From assembly GCA_029203185.1 (NCBI GenBank), contig CP119310.1:1116001-1180000 (forward strand): a stretch of 64,000 nt of DNA. The letters are read 5' to 3'. Each line of letters begins with the position of its first letter. The first letter of the stretch is position 1. Positions 52,957 to 62,284 of the stretch are shown one piece after another. Made by a program: the position numbers and the translations under genes. This DNA comes from Candidatus Chryseobacterium colombiense (GTDB lineage Bacteria > Bacteroidota > Bacteroidia > Flavobacteriales > Weeksellaceae). The notes beneath the pieces are model-generated. The model made no database searches, had not been told where the DNA came from, and saw only the letters and a list, made by a program, of their open reading frames with translations.

Positions 52957-54036
52957 CTATTTCATTAAATCCAACAAAACCTTTTCATATTTATCCAGAA
53001 TAATTTCTTTGGAAAATCTTGATTTTATTGAGTTTTTAATAGAATTACTATCATAACTTTCATGTAAGACCTGAATAATTTTTTGTGAAAAATCATCATA
53101 ATTTTCAATATCCGAAATTTCCCCGTTAATGCCGTTTTGAATAATTTCATTGATTCCTCCCGGACAGTTATTAACCAAAGAATACGTTCCGCATGCTCCT
53201 GCTTCCAATAAAACATTTGGGAAACCTTCATATCTCGAAGAAAGAATAAACAGATCTGCATATTTCAGAAACTGATAAGGATTCTCCTGTCTTCCGTGAA
53301 AAATAACTTTCTTTAAGTCTAAAAAGTCTCTCATCTGATGGAGAATTTCCCTGTCTTTTCCATCTCCAAGAATATGCAATAAAATATTTTCGCTTTTGAG
53401 TCTGGAAAATACTTTCAGAAGATTATCAAAACCTTTTCTTTCTGATAAATTCCCAATAGCTACAACGTTTTTATAATTGTACTTGAAACACTCCGGCTTG
53501 TCTGAAAGAGCCAGTTTTTCTTCAATAAAATCAAAATCGACAGGATTGTTTATTTTAATGATTTTCTTTTCTTTTACATTGAAATTATCAATCAGATCCT
53601 TTTTCATATCATCACTTTGCGCAATAATTTTCTGATAGTTATTATAAAAGCTGTAAAAGAATTTTATTTCTTTTCGGGTAACATGATGGGAAACTACATT
53701 CGTTTCTCTTGCAATAAACTTTGTTCTGGGAAAAAGCTTAACAAACAGTGACAAATAAGCATTTACTTCTCCAAAACCTGAAAATACAATATCCGGCTTT
53801 CTTCGGTAGATCTCACCTAAAATAGGCTTTAATGAATGTCGGATTCGTTCTGTATCTAAATCAATAATTTCAATATCTTTTCTCACCAAATGAAGATATC
53901 CGCCTTGTTTGCGCAAAAGCAATATTTTCGGTTCGAACTTATCTCTGGAAAGATGGTTCGCAATGGTGGTAATGATTCTTTCCGCACCTCCGGTTTCTAA
54001 ATCCGGCAGAATAAATATGACAGAAATCTTTTTCAT
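52957..54036 (-). CDS. Glycosyltransferase family 4-like
   Basis: A 359-residue GT-B enzyme. N-terminal donor-lobe start SVIFILPDLETGGAERIITT (about 5-24) with the GGxER motif, an acceptor-domain helix pair in the middle, then a nucleotide-sugar-binding C-half: VVAIGNLSERKGFDNLLKVF (about 190-209), LHILGDGKDREIL near 226 and SSRYEGFPNVLLEAGACGTY (about 268-287) with the EGFPN..LEA motif of GT4. It probably adds a sugar to a surface glycan or lipid. It follows recQ (42-base gap) but a terminator lies between, so it is likely its own unit. Sugar donor and product unknown. Start: ATG 54034-54036 rather than GTG at 54054, which falls inside the recQ terminator. Confidence 0.88.
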   Translation of the reverse strand: MKKISVIFILPDLETGGAERIITTIANHLSRDKFEPKILLLRKQGGYLHLVRKDIEIIDLDTERIRHSLKPILGEIYRRKPDIVFSGFGEVNAYLSLFVKLFPRTKFIARETNVVSHHVTRKEIKFFYSFYNNYQKIIAQSDDMKKDLIDNFNVKEKKIIKINNPVDFDFIEEKLALSDKPECFKYNYKNVVAIGNLSERKGFDNLLKVFSRLKSENILLHILGDGKDREILHQMRDFLDLKKVIFHGRQENPYQFLKYADLFILSSRYEGFPNVLLEAGACGTYSLVNNCPGGINEIIQNGINGEISDIENYDDFSQKIIQVLHESYDSNSIKNSIKSRFSKEIILDKYEKVLLDLMK

Positions 54037-54046
54037 TATATCAAAA

Positions 54047-54072
54047 AACCTCACCTATAATCAGGCAAGGTT
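54047..54072 (-). terminator. Terminator of recQ
   Basis: AACCTCACCT (54047-54056) pairs with AGGCAAGGTT (54063-54072) through ten pairs including two G-U wobbles, then six Ts read leftward. It sits inside the gap to the glycosyltransferase gene. Confidence 0.75.
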
Positions 54073-54078
54073 ATATTT

Positions 54079-56283
54079 TTAGTTAGCAACGTCACTAATA
54101 AATTTTATTCTCAACATTCTCACTTCTTCATCAGAAAGTTCATCTCCGAATTCATCTAATAAAACCTTCATACTATCGCTTTCAGATTCGTTCATGAACT
54201 CCATGAAGCCATCTACAATATCTTCATCAAAATTGTCTTCAATATAATAATCAATATTTAACTTAGTTCCCTGATAAACAATACGCTCCATTTCCTTCAA
54301 CAATTCATCCATCGAAAGATTTTTGGCTCTTGCAATATCTTCTAGATCAATTTTTTTATCGGTACTCTGGATAATGAAAACCTTATGACTTGATTTGTTT
54401 GCCACCTGTTTCAATACCATATCCTGAGTACGTTCGATATTGTTGTCTTCTACATATTTACTGATAAAATCCGCGAATTCTTTACCATATTTTTTGGCCT
54501 TTCCTTCACCTACTCCATAAATTTTTGTAATCTCTTCAACCGTAACCGGATACTGAACCGTCATATCTTCCAAACTTGGATCCATGAATACAGTATATGG
54601 TGGAATTCCGTGTTTTTTGGCTACTTTTTTTCTTAAATCTTTTAATAAAGTAAATAAATTCTGATCCAATCCACCTCCGGATTGCTGCTGAATCTGGTCA
54701 CTTTCTGCTTTAGTCTGAGTTAAATCGAATTCTCTGTCTTCTGCAATCAGGAATGAATGTTCCAATTTTCCTTCCAATACCAGTTTACCTTTTTCGGCAA
54801 TCTTTAAAACGCCATAGGTCTCAATATCCTTCTGTAAGAAATTCTGAACGGTTGCCTGTCTCAGAATGGTTTTCCAGTGGTTATCCTTTTCTTGTTTTCC
54901 AAAACCGAAATAAGAACTCTGCTCCAATTTATAAGATTTTGTCACTGCCGTTTCTTTTCCGACAATCACAGAAATCAGATCTTTAGATTTGAATTTTTCT
55001 CCGGTATCTTTAATAAGCTCCAGAACTTTTTTCAAGTCGTCTGTAGCATCTTTCAGCTTCGGTGGATTTGATGAATTATCACACATTTTGGCTCCGTCCC
55101 CGTTAATCGGATCAAAGTTTTCACCAAAATAATACAGAATATATTGTCTTCTGCTCATTGAAGTTTCGGCATAACCTACGACTTCATTTAAAAGCTGTAA
55201 CCCAATTTCTCTTTCAGAAACAGGTTTTTGCGCTAAGAATTTTTCTAACTTTTCAATATCTTTCGGATCATAGAACGCCAGACAATGTCCTTCTCCACCA
55301 TCTCTTCCTGCACGTCCTGTTTCCTGATAATAACTTTCCAACGATTTCGGGAAATCATAATGAATCACAAAACGGACATCCGGTTTATCGATTCCCATTC
55401 CAAATGCAATTGTAGCCACAATCACATCCACTTCTTCCATCAGGAATTTGTCCTGATTGGCTACTCTTATCTTCTGATCAAGACCGGCATGATAAGGTAA
55501 AGCATTGATTCCGTTCACCTGTAAAAGCTGAGCAAACTCTTCCACTTTTCTTCGGCTTAAACAGTAAACAATTCCTGATTTTCCTTTGTGCTGATTAATA
55601 AATCTGACAATTTCCTTATCTACATTTACTTTTGGCTGTACTTCATAATAAAGATTCGGTCTGTTAAAACTTTCTTTAAAAACCAAAGCATTACTCATCC
55701 CTAAAGTTTTTTGGATATCATCCTGAACCTTAGGCGTTGCAGTAGCAGTTAAAGCAATCACAGGAACATCTGCAATTTTATCGATAATAGATTTCAAATT
55801 TCGGTATTCCGGTCTGAAATCATGTCCCCATTCTGAAATACAGTGGGCTTCGTCAATAGCAAAGAAAGAAATTTTCACGTCTTTCAAAAAGTCCAAATAA
55901 TCCTCTTTAATTAAAGATTCGGGAGCTACATAAAGAAGTTTAGTTTTACCGCTTTTAATATCATCAAAAACCTGTTTGGTCTGCGTCTTGTTTAAAGATG
56001 AATTGAGAACATGGGCTACTCCATCATCAGATGAAAGTCCGTTGACTGCATCTACCTGATTTTTCATTAACGCTATTAACGGCGAAACTACGATTGCCGT
56101 GCCTTCCGAAATAAGTGCCGGAAGCTGATAACATAAGGACTTTCCACCTCCTGTAGGCATCAACACAAATATATCCTTCCCATTCAACAGGTTTTCTATA
56201 ATTTGCTCTTGCTGCCCTTTAAAAGTAGAAAACCCGAAATATTTTTTCAATTCGCCTGATAAATTGGCTTTTTTTGCGCTCAT
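54079..56283 (-). CDS. recQ: ATP-dependent DNA helicase RecQ
   Basis: A 734-residue 3'-5' DNA helicase for recombination repair and fork restart. Helicase core: LMPTGGGKSLCYQLPA (about 41-56, Walker A with K48), AIDEAHCISEWGHDFRPEYR (DEAH and the RecQ aromatic loop), YYQETGRAGRDGGEGHCLAF (motif VI). The RQC zinc-binding region follows near 380-400 (SRRQYILYYFGENFDPINGD), then an HRDC-like domain around 545-620 (LLKDLRKKVAKKHGIPPYTV) and an acidic C-terminal tail. Divergent from kdsD with a 158-base gap, a pairing that is conserved in related genera. Length is full. Confidence 0.96.
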   Translation of the reverse strand: MSAKKANLSGELKKYFGFSTFKGQQEQIIENLLNGKDIFVLMPTGGGKSLCYQLPALISEGTAIVVSPLIALMKNQVDAVNGLSSDDGVAHVLNSSLNKTQTKQVFDDIKSGKTKLLYVAPESLIKEDYLDFLKDVKISFFAIDEAHCISEWGHDFRPEYRNLKSIIDKIADVPVIALTATATPKVQDDIQKTLGMSNALVFKESFNRPNLYYEVQPKVNVDKEIVRFINQHKGKSGIVYCLSRRKVEEFAQLLQVNGINALPYHAGLDQKIRVANQDKFLMEEVDVIVATIAFGMGIDKPDVRFVIHYDFPKSLESYYQETGRAGRDGGEGHCLAFYDPKDIEKLEKFLAQKPVSEREIGLQLLNEVVGYAETSMSRRQYILYYFGENFDPINGDGAKMCDNSSNPPKLKDATDDLKKVLELIKDTGEKFKSKDLISVIVGKETAVTKSYKLEQSSYFGFGKQEKDNHWKTILRQATVQNFLQKDIETYGVLKIAEKGKLVLEGKLEHSFLIAEDREFDLTQTKAESDQIQQQSGGGLDQNLFTLLKDLRKKVAKKHGIPPYTVFMDPSLEDMTVQYPVTVEEITKIYGVGEGKAKKYGKEFADFISKYVEDNNIERTQDMVLKQVANKSSHKVFIIQSTDKKIDLEDIARAKNLSMDELLKEMERIVYQGTKLNIDYYIEDNFDEDIVDGFMEFMNESESDSMKVLLDEFGDELSDEEVRMLRIKFISDVAN

Positions 56284-56441
56284 CTAATTTTCTATTGCTA
56301 AATTTGCATGTAACCCAAAGTTATGAATTTTTCGCTTAAAATAAAAGTGAACGAATTTATTAAAAATAAAACTTATATTAAATATTCTTTTTAAAATATA
56401 ACATTTTTTAAGAGATTTTTTGTATACCCTATAAAAGTAAA

Positions 56442-57401
56442 ATGGAAAAAGCCAATATCATTTCGATAGCAAAAAGTACTTTAGAAATTGAGATTTCAGA
56501 ACTTGAAAAACTAAAAAACAGACTTGATGAAGATTTTGTAAGAGCTGTGGAAATTATACATTCTGCACAAGGAAAATTAATCGTAGTAGGAATCGGAAAA
56601 TCGGCCCATGTTGGAAATAAAATCGTTGCCACTTTAAATTCTACGGGTACTCCGTCTCAGTTTCTTCATGCTTCAGAAGCTATTCATGGTGATTTGGGGG
56701 TGATCCAAAAGCAGGATATTGTATTATGTATTTCACAATCCGGAAATTCACCTGAAATTGTGAATCTTGTTCCTTATTTAAAAGATTATTCTTCTGCACT
56801 GATCGGAATGACCGGAAACAAAAACAGTAAACTGGCAGAATTCTCCGACATTATTTTAAACACGCATGTAGATTTGGAAGCCTGTCCGAATAAACTGGCT
56901 CCTACGAGTTCTACCACATTACAAATGGCTCTTGGAGATGCTTTAGCCGTTTCTTTAATGGAAATTAATGATTTCCGAGCGAATGATTTTGCAAAATTCC
57001 ATCCAGGAGGAAGCTTAGGTAAAAATCTGATTTCAAAAGTCAATGATTTCCTTTCTTCCCAAAAACCACAGGTTACAGAAAATGATACAATCAAAGATGT
57101 CATTATTTCGATCAGCAGCTCGAGACACGGAATCACTGTGGTTACTAACGAAGATGAAATTATCGGAGTAATTACAGACGGAGATTTGAGAAGAATGTTG
57201 ATGAAAGGAGACGACATCTCTAAAGTATTGGCCAAAGATATTATGTCTGCCCGACCTAAAACCATTGAAAGAACAGCGCTGGCAAAAGATGCTATGAAAA
57301 TTTTAAAAGAAAATAATATCGGGCAGCTTGTTGTAACGGAAAACGGAAAATATTTCGGAATTATCGATCTGCATAAACTTTTGGATGAAGGGATAAATTA
57401 A
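56442..57401 (+). CDS. kdsD: KpsF/GutQ-family arabinose-5-phosphate isomerase
   Basis: A 319-residue enzyme that converts ribulose 5-phosphate to arabinose 5-phosphate, the first step to KDO in lipopolysaccharide. The SIS domain includes LIVVGIGKSAHVGNKIVATL (about 47-66), HGDLGVIQKQDIVLCISQSG (about 84-103) and FHPGGSLGKNLISKV near 185. The C-terminal half is two CBS domains (about 205-319) with GITVVTNEDEIIGVITDGDL, likely binding nucleotides for regulation. It is followed by tatC 67 bases on. The gap upstream (158 bases) faces recQ; no clear TAnnTTTG promoter was found in it. Confidence 0.95.
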   Translation: MEKANIISIAKSTLEIEISELEKLKNRLDEDFVRAVEIIHSAQGKLIVVGIGKSAHVGNKIVATLNSTGTPSQFLHASEAIHGDLGVIQKQDIVLCISQSGNSPEIVNLVPYLKDYSSALIGMTGNKNSKLAEFSDIILNTHVDLEACPNKLAPTSSTTLQMALGDALAVSLMEINDFRANDFAKFHPGGSLGKNLISKVNDFLSSQKPQVTENDTIKDVIISISSSRHGITVVTNEDEIIGVITDGDLRRMLMKGDDISKVLAKDIMSARPKTIERTALAKDAMKILKENNIGQLVVTENGKYFGIIDLHKLLDEGIN

Positions 57402-57468
57402 CTTCTAATTTATAGATCAGAACTTCTTTAAATATTTCATAAATTTGAAACCTTAAAAATATTATTCT

Positions 57469-58296
57469 GTGAGTGATGCTAAAGACATGTCCTTCCTTGG
57501 GCATATTGGAGAATTAAGAGGTCATCTTATCCGCTCGATTATTGCGATTATCATTGCGGCTTTTATTGTCGGCTTTAACATCAATTGGATTATGGATCAT
57601 ATCTTTTTTGGTCCTACCCGAAATGATTTTTTAACTTTTAGGGTTGTTAATCACTTTTCCCAAATGATCTTGGGCGAAAACAGCATTCATCTTCCCAAAG
57701 AATTTCCTGTCCGTGTAAGTAAACTTTATCAGCAATTTAATGTCATGATGGCGGTTTCTATTTTTGGAGGAATGGTGGCTGCATTTCCTTATATTGTCTG
57801 GGAACTTTGGAGATTTATCGGTCCTGCGTTACATCCTAAAGAAAGAAAAAACTCGATCCTTATCATCAATTCTGTCTGGATTCTTTTTATGACAGGGGTT
57901 TTATGCGGATATTTTTTAATTCTTCCTTTTGCAGTTAACTTCGGAGTTATTTTCAAGATTTCAGATATTATCGTTCCGCTTTATGATCTGAGCGATTATA
58001 CTACATTGTTCTTACAGGTTGTTTTAGGGATGGGGGTAATTTTCTTATTTCCGATCCTTATCTATTTCCTTACATCAATCGGGATTTTAAACCCTATGTT
58101 TATGAAAACTTACCGCAGACATGCTATTGTTTTGATTATGGTAGTAGCCGCAATCATTACTCCAGCTGATGTTTTAAGTATGATAATGGCTGCATTGCCA
58201 CTACTATTATTATATGAATTTAGTATTGTGATGTGCTCTTATACTTACAAAAAAGTACAAAAGCGTGAAGAGAATCTTCCGGCAATTCAGAAATAA
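57469..58296 (+). CDS. tatC: Sec-independent translocase TatC
   Basis: A 275-residue integral membrane protein with about six helices, the core of the twin-arginine translocase. N-terminal MSFLGHIGELRGHLIRSIIA is the twin-arginine signal-binding region; FPYIVWELWRFIGPALHPKE (about 105-124) is the signature loop with the conserved glutamate, and YRRHAIVLIMVVAAIITPAD near 218 precedes the last helix. Start is GTG (57469-57471); an ATG exists at codon 7 within MSFLGHI. TatA/TatB are not nearby. Ends in a strong terminator. Confidence 0.95.
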   Translation: MSDAKDMSFLGHIGELRGHLIRSIIAIIIAAFIVGFNINWIMDHIFFGPTRNDFLTFRVVNHFSQMILGENSIHLPKEFPVRVSKLYQQFNVMMAVSIFGGMVAAFPYIVWELWRFIGPALHPKERKNSILIINSVWILFMTGVLCGYFLILPFAVNFGVIFKISDIIVPLYDLSDYTTLFLQVVLGMGVIFLFPILIYFLTSIGILNPMFMKTYRRHAIVLIMVVAAIITPADVLSMIMAALPLLLLYEFSIVMCSYTYKKVQKREENLPAIQK

Positions 58297-58322
58297 TTGT
58301 AAAATTTTATTCAAAATATATT

Positions 58323-58341
58323 CCCGCAGACATTCTGCGGG
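58323..58341 (+). terminator. Terminator of kdsD-tatC
   Basis: CCCGCAGA (58323-58330) pairs with TCTGCGGG (58334-58341), three-base loop, then six Ts. Confidence 0.92.
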
Positions 58342-58479
58342 ATTTTTTATACCTGAATTTTCAGTCTGAAGTTTTTGGAACAATTTTTATGTATGAGAAG
58401 TAACAAAATTTTACTTCTTTCGTCTAATCAAAGAAATCCGATAATTTAGACTTTCTAAATTTAGAATCGATTAATTATT

Positions 58480-58487
58480 TATTTTTG
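58480..58487 (+). promoter_or_regulatory. -7 promoter element (TATTTTTG) of the M1 peptidase gene
   Basis: Exact TAnnTTTG, 19 bases before the ATG at 58507; no -33 TTTG seen. Confidence 0.5.
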
Positions 58488-58506
58488 ATCATTAATTTAA
58501 TTTCAA

Positions 58507-60135
58507 ATGAAAAAACTGACATACACCCTTTTATTTGCTTCGGGACTTGTATTTGGACAATTCTTTGAGAAAGATAAAACTTTCACGAAACAGGATACTT
58601 TAAAAGGCTCAAATACCATATTCCGAAACTTTTGGGATGCAAAGAAATATGATTTATCTGTTGAACCTGATTTTGCTCAGAAAAGCATCAAAGGAAACAA
58701 TACCATCAGTTTTGAAATTATTAAAGACGTAATCAATCCAACGTTTCAAATTGATTTGCAGCAACCTATGAAGGCGGATAAAGTAACAGGAACTTTCCCG
58801 ATCTCAGAATATAAACAGGAAGGTGATTTTATCTGGGTTAAAGCAAAAAAAACCTTTAAAAAAGGAGAAAAATATACAATTGACATCGCATACTCAGGAA
58901 ATCCTACTATTGCCAAACATGCACCCTGGGACGGAGGATGGGTTTTTACTAACGACCAGAACGGAAATCCCTGGATGAGTGTCGCTGATGAAGGAATTGG
59001 TGCTTCCATCTGGTTGCCTACAAAAGATATCTGGAGTGACGAACCCGACAATGGTGTTGTTATGAAAATTATCACTCCAAAAGATCTGGTGGGCGTAGGA
59101 AACGGAAGGCTAATCAACACAAAAACTGTCGGGGATAAAACCACGTATACCTGGGAAGTAAAAAATCCGATCAATGCCTATTCTATCATTCCGAATATTG
59201 GAAAGTATGTGAATTTTAAAGATACATTCAACGGAGAAAAAGGAAAACTTGATCTTGATTACTGGGTTTTGGATTATAATTTGGAGAAAGCAAAAAAACA
59301 GTTTCAGCAGGTAAAACCGATGCTCTCTGCTTTTGAATATTGGTTTGGAGCCTATCCTTTTTATGAGGATTCTTACAAACTGGTAGATTCTCCTTATTTG
59401 GGAATGGAGCACCAAAGCAATGTAGCTTATGGAAACCAGTACCTCAACGGATATTTAGGAAATGATCTTTCAGGAACAGGAGTCGGACTCAACTGGGATT
59501 ATATCATCATTCACGAAAGCGGACATGAATGGTTTGCGAATAATATTACTGCAAAAGATCAGGCAGATATGTGGGTTCATGAAGGTTTCACGATGTATTC
59601 CGAGGTTCTTTTTACCGAAAAGTATATGGATAAAAAATCGGCAGACCTCTATGCTGTAGGAATTCGAAAAAGCATAGAAAATGATATTCCGATCATCGGG
59701 AAATACGGGGTAAGAAATGAAGGGAGCGGAGATATGTATTATAAAGGAGCCAGTATGATCCATACCATTCGACAGGTGATTGATAATGATGAAAAATTCA
59801 GACAGATTTTAAGAGGCTTAAATAAAGACTTTTACCATAAAACAGTCACTACTGAAGAAATTGAAAATTACATTTCAAAAAAGTCAGGAATTGATTTTTC
59901 AAGTGTATTTAATCAATATTTAAGAACAACAAAGATTCCGACACTAGAGTATTCTCAAAATGGAAATACTTTGAAATTCCGTTATACAAACGTGGTTAAA
60001 AACTTTAAACTTCCTATAAGAATTGATGGAGAACAAACCATTAATCCTACAGAAGAATGGCAGACTGTAAAGCTGAAGAAAGAAACTCCTGTGGAGTTCA
60101 ATAACGCGTATTACATCAATTATATAAAAGCTTAG
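58507..60135 (+). CDS. Secreted M1-family metallopeptidase
   Basis: A 542-residue protein with signal peptide MKKLTYTLLFASGLVFGQ. The M1 active site is complete: IHESGHEWFANN with zinc ligands H336 and H340, catalytic E337 and third ligand E359 in WVHEGFTMYS (HExxH plus 18 residues to E). YLGMEHQ at 298-304 corresponds to the substrate-binding GAMEN motif, here LGMEH. The N-terminal half is the usual beta domain; there is no C-terminal ARM or T9SS domain. Likely periplasmic or surface aminopeptidase. Single gene with own terminator; next to an M61 peptidase. Confidence 0.93.
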   Translation: MKKLTYTLLFASGLVFGQFFEKDKTFTKQDTLKGSNTIFRNFWDAKKYDLSVEPDFAQKSIKGNNTISFEIIKDVINPTFQIDLQQPMKADKVTGTFPISEYKQEGDFIWVKAKKTFKKGEKYTIDIAYSGNPTIAKHAPWDGGWVFTNDQNGNPWMSVADEGIGASIWLPTKDIWSDEPDNGVVMKIITPKDLVGVGNGRLINTKTVGDKTTYTWEVKNPINAYSIIPNIGKYVNFKDTFNGEKGKLDLDYWVLDYNLEKAKKQFQQVKPMLSAFEYWFGAYPFYEDSYKLVDSPYLGMEHQSNVAYGNQYLNGYLGNDLSGTGVGLNWDYIIIHESGHEWFANNITAKDQADMWVHEGFTMYSEVLFTEKYMDKKSADLYAVGIRKSIENDIPIIGKYGVRNEGSGDMYYKGASMIHTIRQVIDNDEKFRQILRGLNKDFYHKTVTTEEIENYISKKSGIDFSSVFNQYLRTTKIPTLEYSQNGNTLKFRYTNVVKNFKLPIRIDGEQTINPTEEWQTVKLKKETPVEFNNAYYINYIKA

Positions 60136-60154
60136 TCATAACGAGAATAAAAGG

Positions 60155-60176
60155 GAGCAAAATTAGACGTTTGCTC
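60155..60176 (+). terminator. Terminator of the M1 peptidase gene
   Basis: GAGCAAA (60155-60161) pairs with TTTGCTC (60170-60176), followed by a T run at 60179-60185. Confidence 0.82.
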
Positions 60177-60283
60177 TTCTTTTTTATCATTTAGCCTTTA
60201 TGATTAGTTTTAAGAAAAATTTAATACATCTCTTCGTAACAAATTCATAAAAAAAACAACTATTTAACTATAATTTAAACTCA

Positions 60284-62128
60284 ATGAAAAAATTTGCACT
60301 TAGTTTAGGAATTTTAGCCACTTTCTGGCTTAATGCCCAATCAATTAAGACAACCATTGATCTTGTCAATGTAAAAAATGATAAAGTTGCCGTAACGATG
60401 GAATTCCCGAAAATGAAATCGGGAGATGTGAAATTCCATTTTCCCAAGACTGTACCAGGAACTTATTCTGTAGACGATTATGGGAGATTTGTAGAGGGCA
60501 TCAAGTTTTTTGATAATAAAGGAAAGGAAATAGCTTTTACAAAAGTTAATGATAATACCTACTCTCTTAAAAATGCTCAGAATTTAAGCAAAATCACTTA
60601 TCTGGTCAATGACAGCTTTGATGATGAAATGAATACGGCAAAGCATAAAGCCGTTTTTTCTCCTTCAGGAACGGATATTGAAGAAGGAAAGGTTTATCTG
60701 ATCAACACCCACGGTTTTATCGGATATATTGATAATATGCAAGATGTACCTTATCAGTTGATCATTCAGAAACCAACAGATTTTTACGGAACAACAGCTT
60801 TGGTGGATCAGGATAAATCTGAATCTACGGATACGTTTACCTTAGCAAATTATGCGAAAGTAACCGATTCTCCATTAATGTATACCAAACCGGACTACAT
60901 CACGTTCAACGCCGGAGGAATGGATCTTGTGTTAGGAGTTTATTCTCCGACAGGAAAATACAAAGCAGCAGATTTTAAGGATAATTTAGAAAAAATGGTT
61001 GTTGCCCAGAAGAAATTTTTGGGTGATATGAACACCAATAAAAAATATGCGATCATGCTTTATCTTTCTGGTGGAGACGGACCGCAAATCAAAGGTTTCG
61101 GAGCATTGGAACATCATGAGTCCACCAGCGTTGTATTGCCGGAAATGATGCCTAAAGAAGCAATTGATAAAACCATTACAGATGTGGTTTCCCATGAATT
61201 TTTCCATACGGTAAATCCTTTAAAAACACATTCTGAAGAAATCCATTATTTTGACTATGCAGATCCTAAAATGTCTCAGCATTTGTGGATGTATGAAGGA
61301 GGAACTGAATATTTTGCCAACTTATTCCAGATCCAAGAAGGATTGATTACTAAAGATGAGTTCCTTCAAAGAATGAGTGAGAAAATCGCAAACTCTAAGA
61401 ACTATAACGACACGATGCCTTTTACGGTAATGAGTAAAAATGTTCTTCTGGATGAATATAAAGATCAATACAGAAACGTTTACGAAAAAGGAGCACTTCT
61501 TGCGATGTGTCTTGATATTGAGTTGAGAAAATTATCTAACGGAGAAATGGGCTACCGTGATATGATCCGCAAACTTTCCCAAAGATTCGGAGAAAACAAA
61601 CCGTTTAAAGACGATCAGCTTATTGATGAACTGGTAACGGTTACAGGCTATCCTCAGGTAAAGGATTTCTACAACAAATATATTGCAGGAAGCGAACCCA
61701 CTCCTTATGAGAAATACCTGAGCATGGTAGGCGTAGACATTAAAAAACAGGAAACTCCACCTATTTTCTGGTTCATCAAAGATCCTAACCAAACAGGGTA
61801 TAATGACAAGAACAATACCTTTGTATTTGATGAAGGTGCAGCATTGTCACCATTTGCAAAAAGTATCGGTTTCAAAGCTACAGATGAAATTGTTGCATTA
61901 GACGGCAAAACAATCAATATCCAGAATGTACAGGCATTTATCGATTATTCTAAAACGATCAAGGAGGGGCAAAACGTTACAGTTACCATTTTAAGAAATA
62001 ATAATAAAATGGAATTGAAAGGGAAAGCCATTCTTGATAAAATGACGATGGAACATCTCCAGTTTAAAGCCAATCCAACTGCAGAAGAACAAAAACTGCA
62101 AAACCAATGGTTAACCGGTAAAAAATAA
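60284..62128 (+). CDS. Secreted M61-family metallopeptidase with PDZ domain
   Basis: A 614-residue protein with signal peptide MKKFALSLGILATFWLNAQS. Beta-rich N-terminal domain, then a metal site VSHEFFHTVNP with H304, E305 and H308, and MYEGGTEYFA with third ligand E338, the M61 (glycyl aminopeptidase) pattern. The C-terminal part (about 500-590) is a PDZ domain: LSPFAKSIGFKATDEIVALD, QAFIDYSKTIKEGQNVTVTI. It probably cleaves small peptides at the periplasm or surface. It follows the M1 gene with a separate terminator between, so the two are adjacent but separately transcribed. Confidence 0.92.
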   Translation: MKKFALSLGILATFWLNAQSIKTTIDLVNVKNDKVAVTMEFPKMKSGDVKFHFPKTVPGTYSVDDYGRFVEGIKFFDNKGKEIAFTKVNDNTYSLKNAQNLSKITYLVNDSFDDEMNTAKHKAVFSPSGTDIEEGKVYLINTHGFIGYIDNMQDVPYQLIIQKPTDFYGTTALVDQDKSESTDTFTLANYAKVTDSPLMYTKPDYITFNAGGMDLVLGVYSPTGKYKAADFKDNLEKMVVAQKKFLGDMNTNKKYAIMLYLSGGDGPQIKGFGALEHHESTSVVLPEMMPKEAIDKTITDVVSHEFFHTVNPLKTHSEEIHYFDYADPKMSQHLWMYEGGTEYFANLFQIQEGLITKDEFLQRMSEKIANSKNYNDTMPFTVMSKNVLLDEYKDQYRNVYEKGALLAMCLDIELRKLSNGEMGYRDMIRKLSQRFGENKPFKDDQLIDELVTVTGYPQVKDFYNKYIAGSEPTPYEKYLSMVGVDIKKQETPPIFWFIKDPNQTGYNDKNNTFVFDEGAALSPFAKSIGFKATDEIVALDGKTINIQNVQAFIDYSKTIKEGQNVTVTILRNNNKMELKGKAILDKMTMEHLQFKANPTAEEQKLQNQWLTGKK

Positions 62129-62131
62129 AAG

Positions 62132-62157
62132 AAAAGCGAGGAATTATCCTCGCTTTT
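62132..62157 (+). terminator. Terminator of the M61 peptidase gene
   Basis: AAAAGCGAGG (62132-62141) pairs with CCTCGCTTTT (62148-62157). Confidence 0.9.
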
Positions 62158-62193
62158 TAATTTATAAATAATTGAAACATTAAATCTCTAAAA

Positions 62194-62220
62194 TTGTCAT
62201 TCCGAGGAATCGAGGAATCT
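62194..62220. repeat. Isolated copy of the GGAATGACA-type dispersed repeat
   Basis: TTGTCATTCCGAGGAATCGAGGAATC resembles, on the opposite strand, the cores of the tandem repeat at 36249-36597 (GATTCCTCCTTCGTCGGAATGACA). It lies in the gap between convergent genes. Confidence 0.55.
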
Positions 62221-62284
62221 CACTCTTCAATGCGCTTCGCTCTTTTTGAATAAAAAATTTCCTTTGCAACAGTTTAATAAACAT

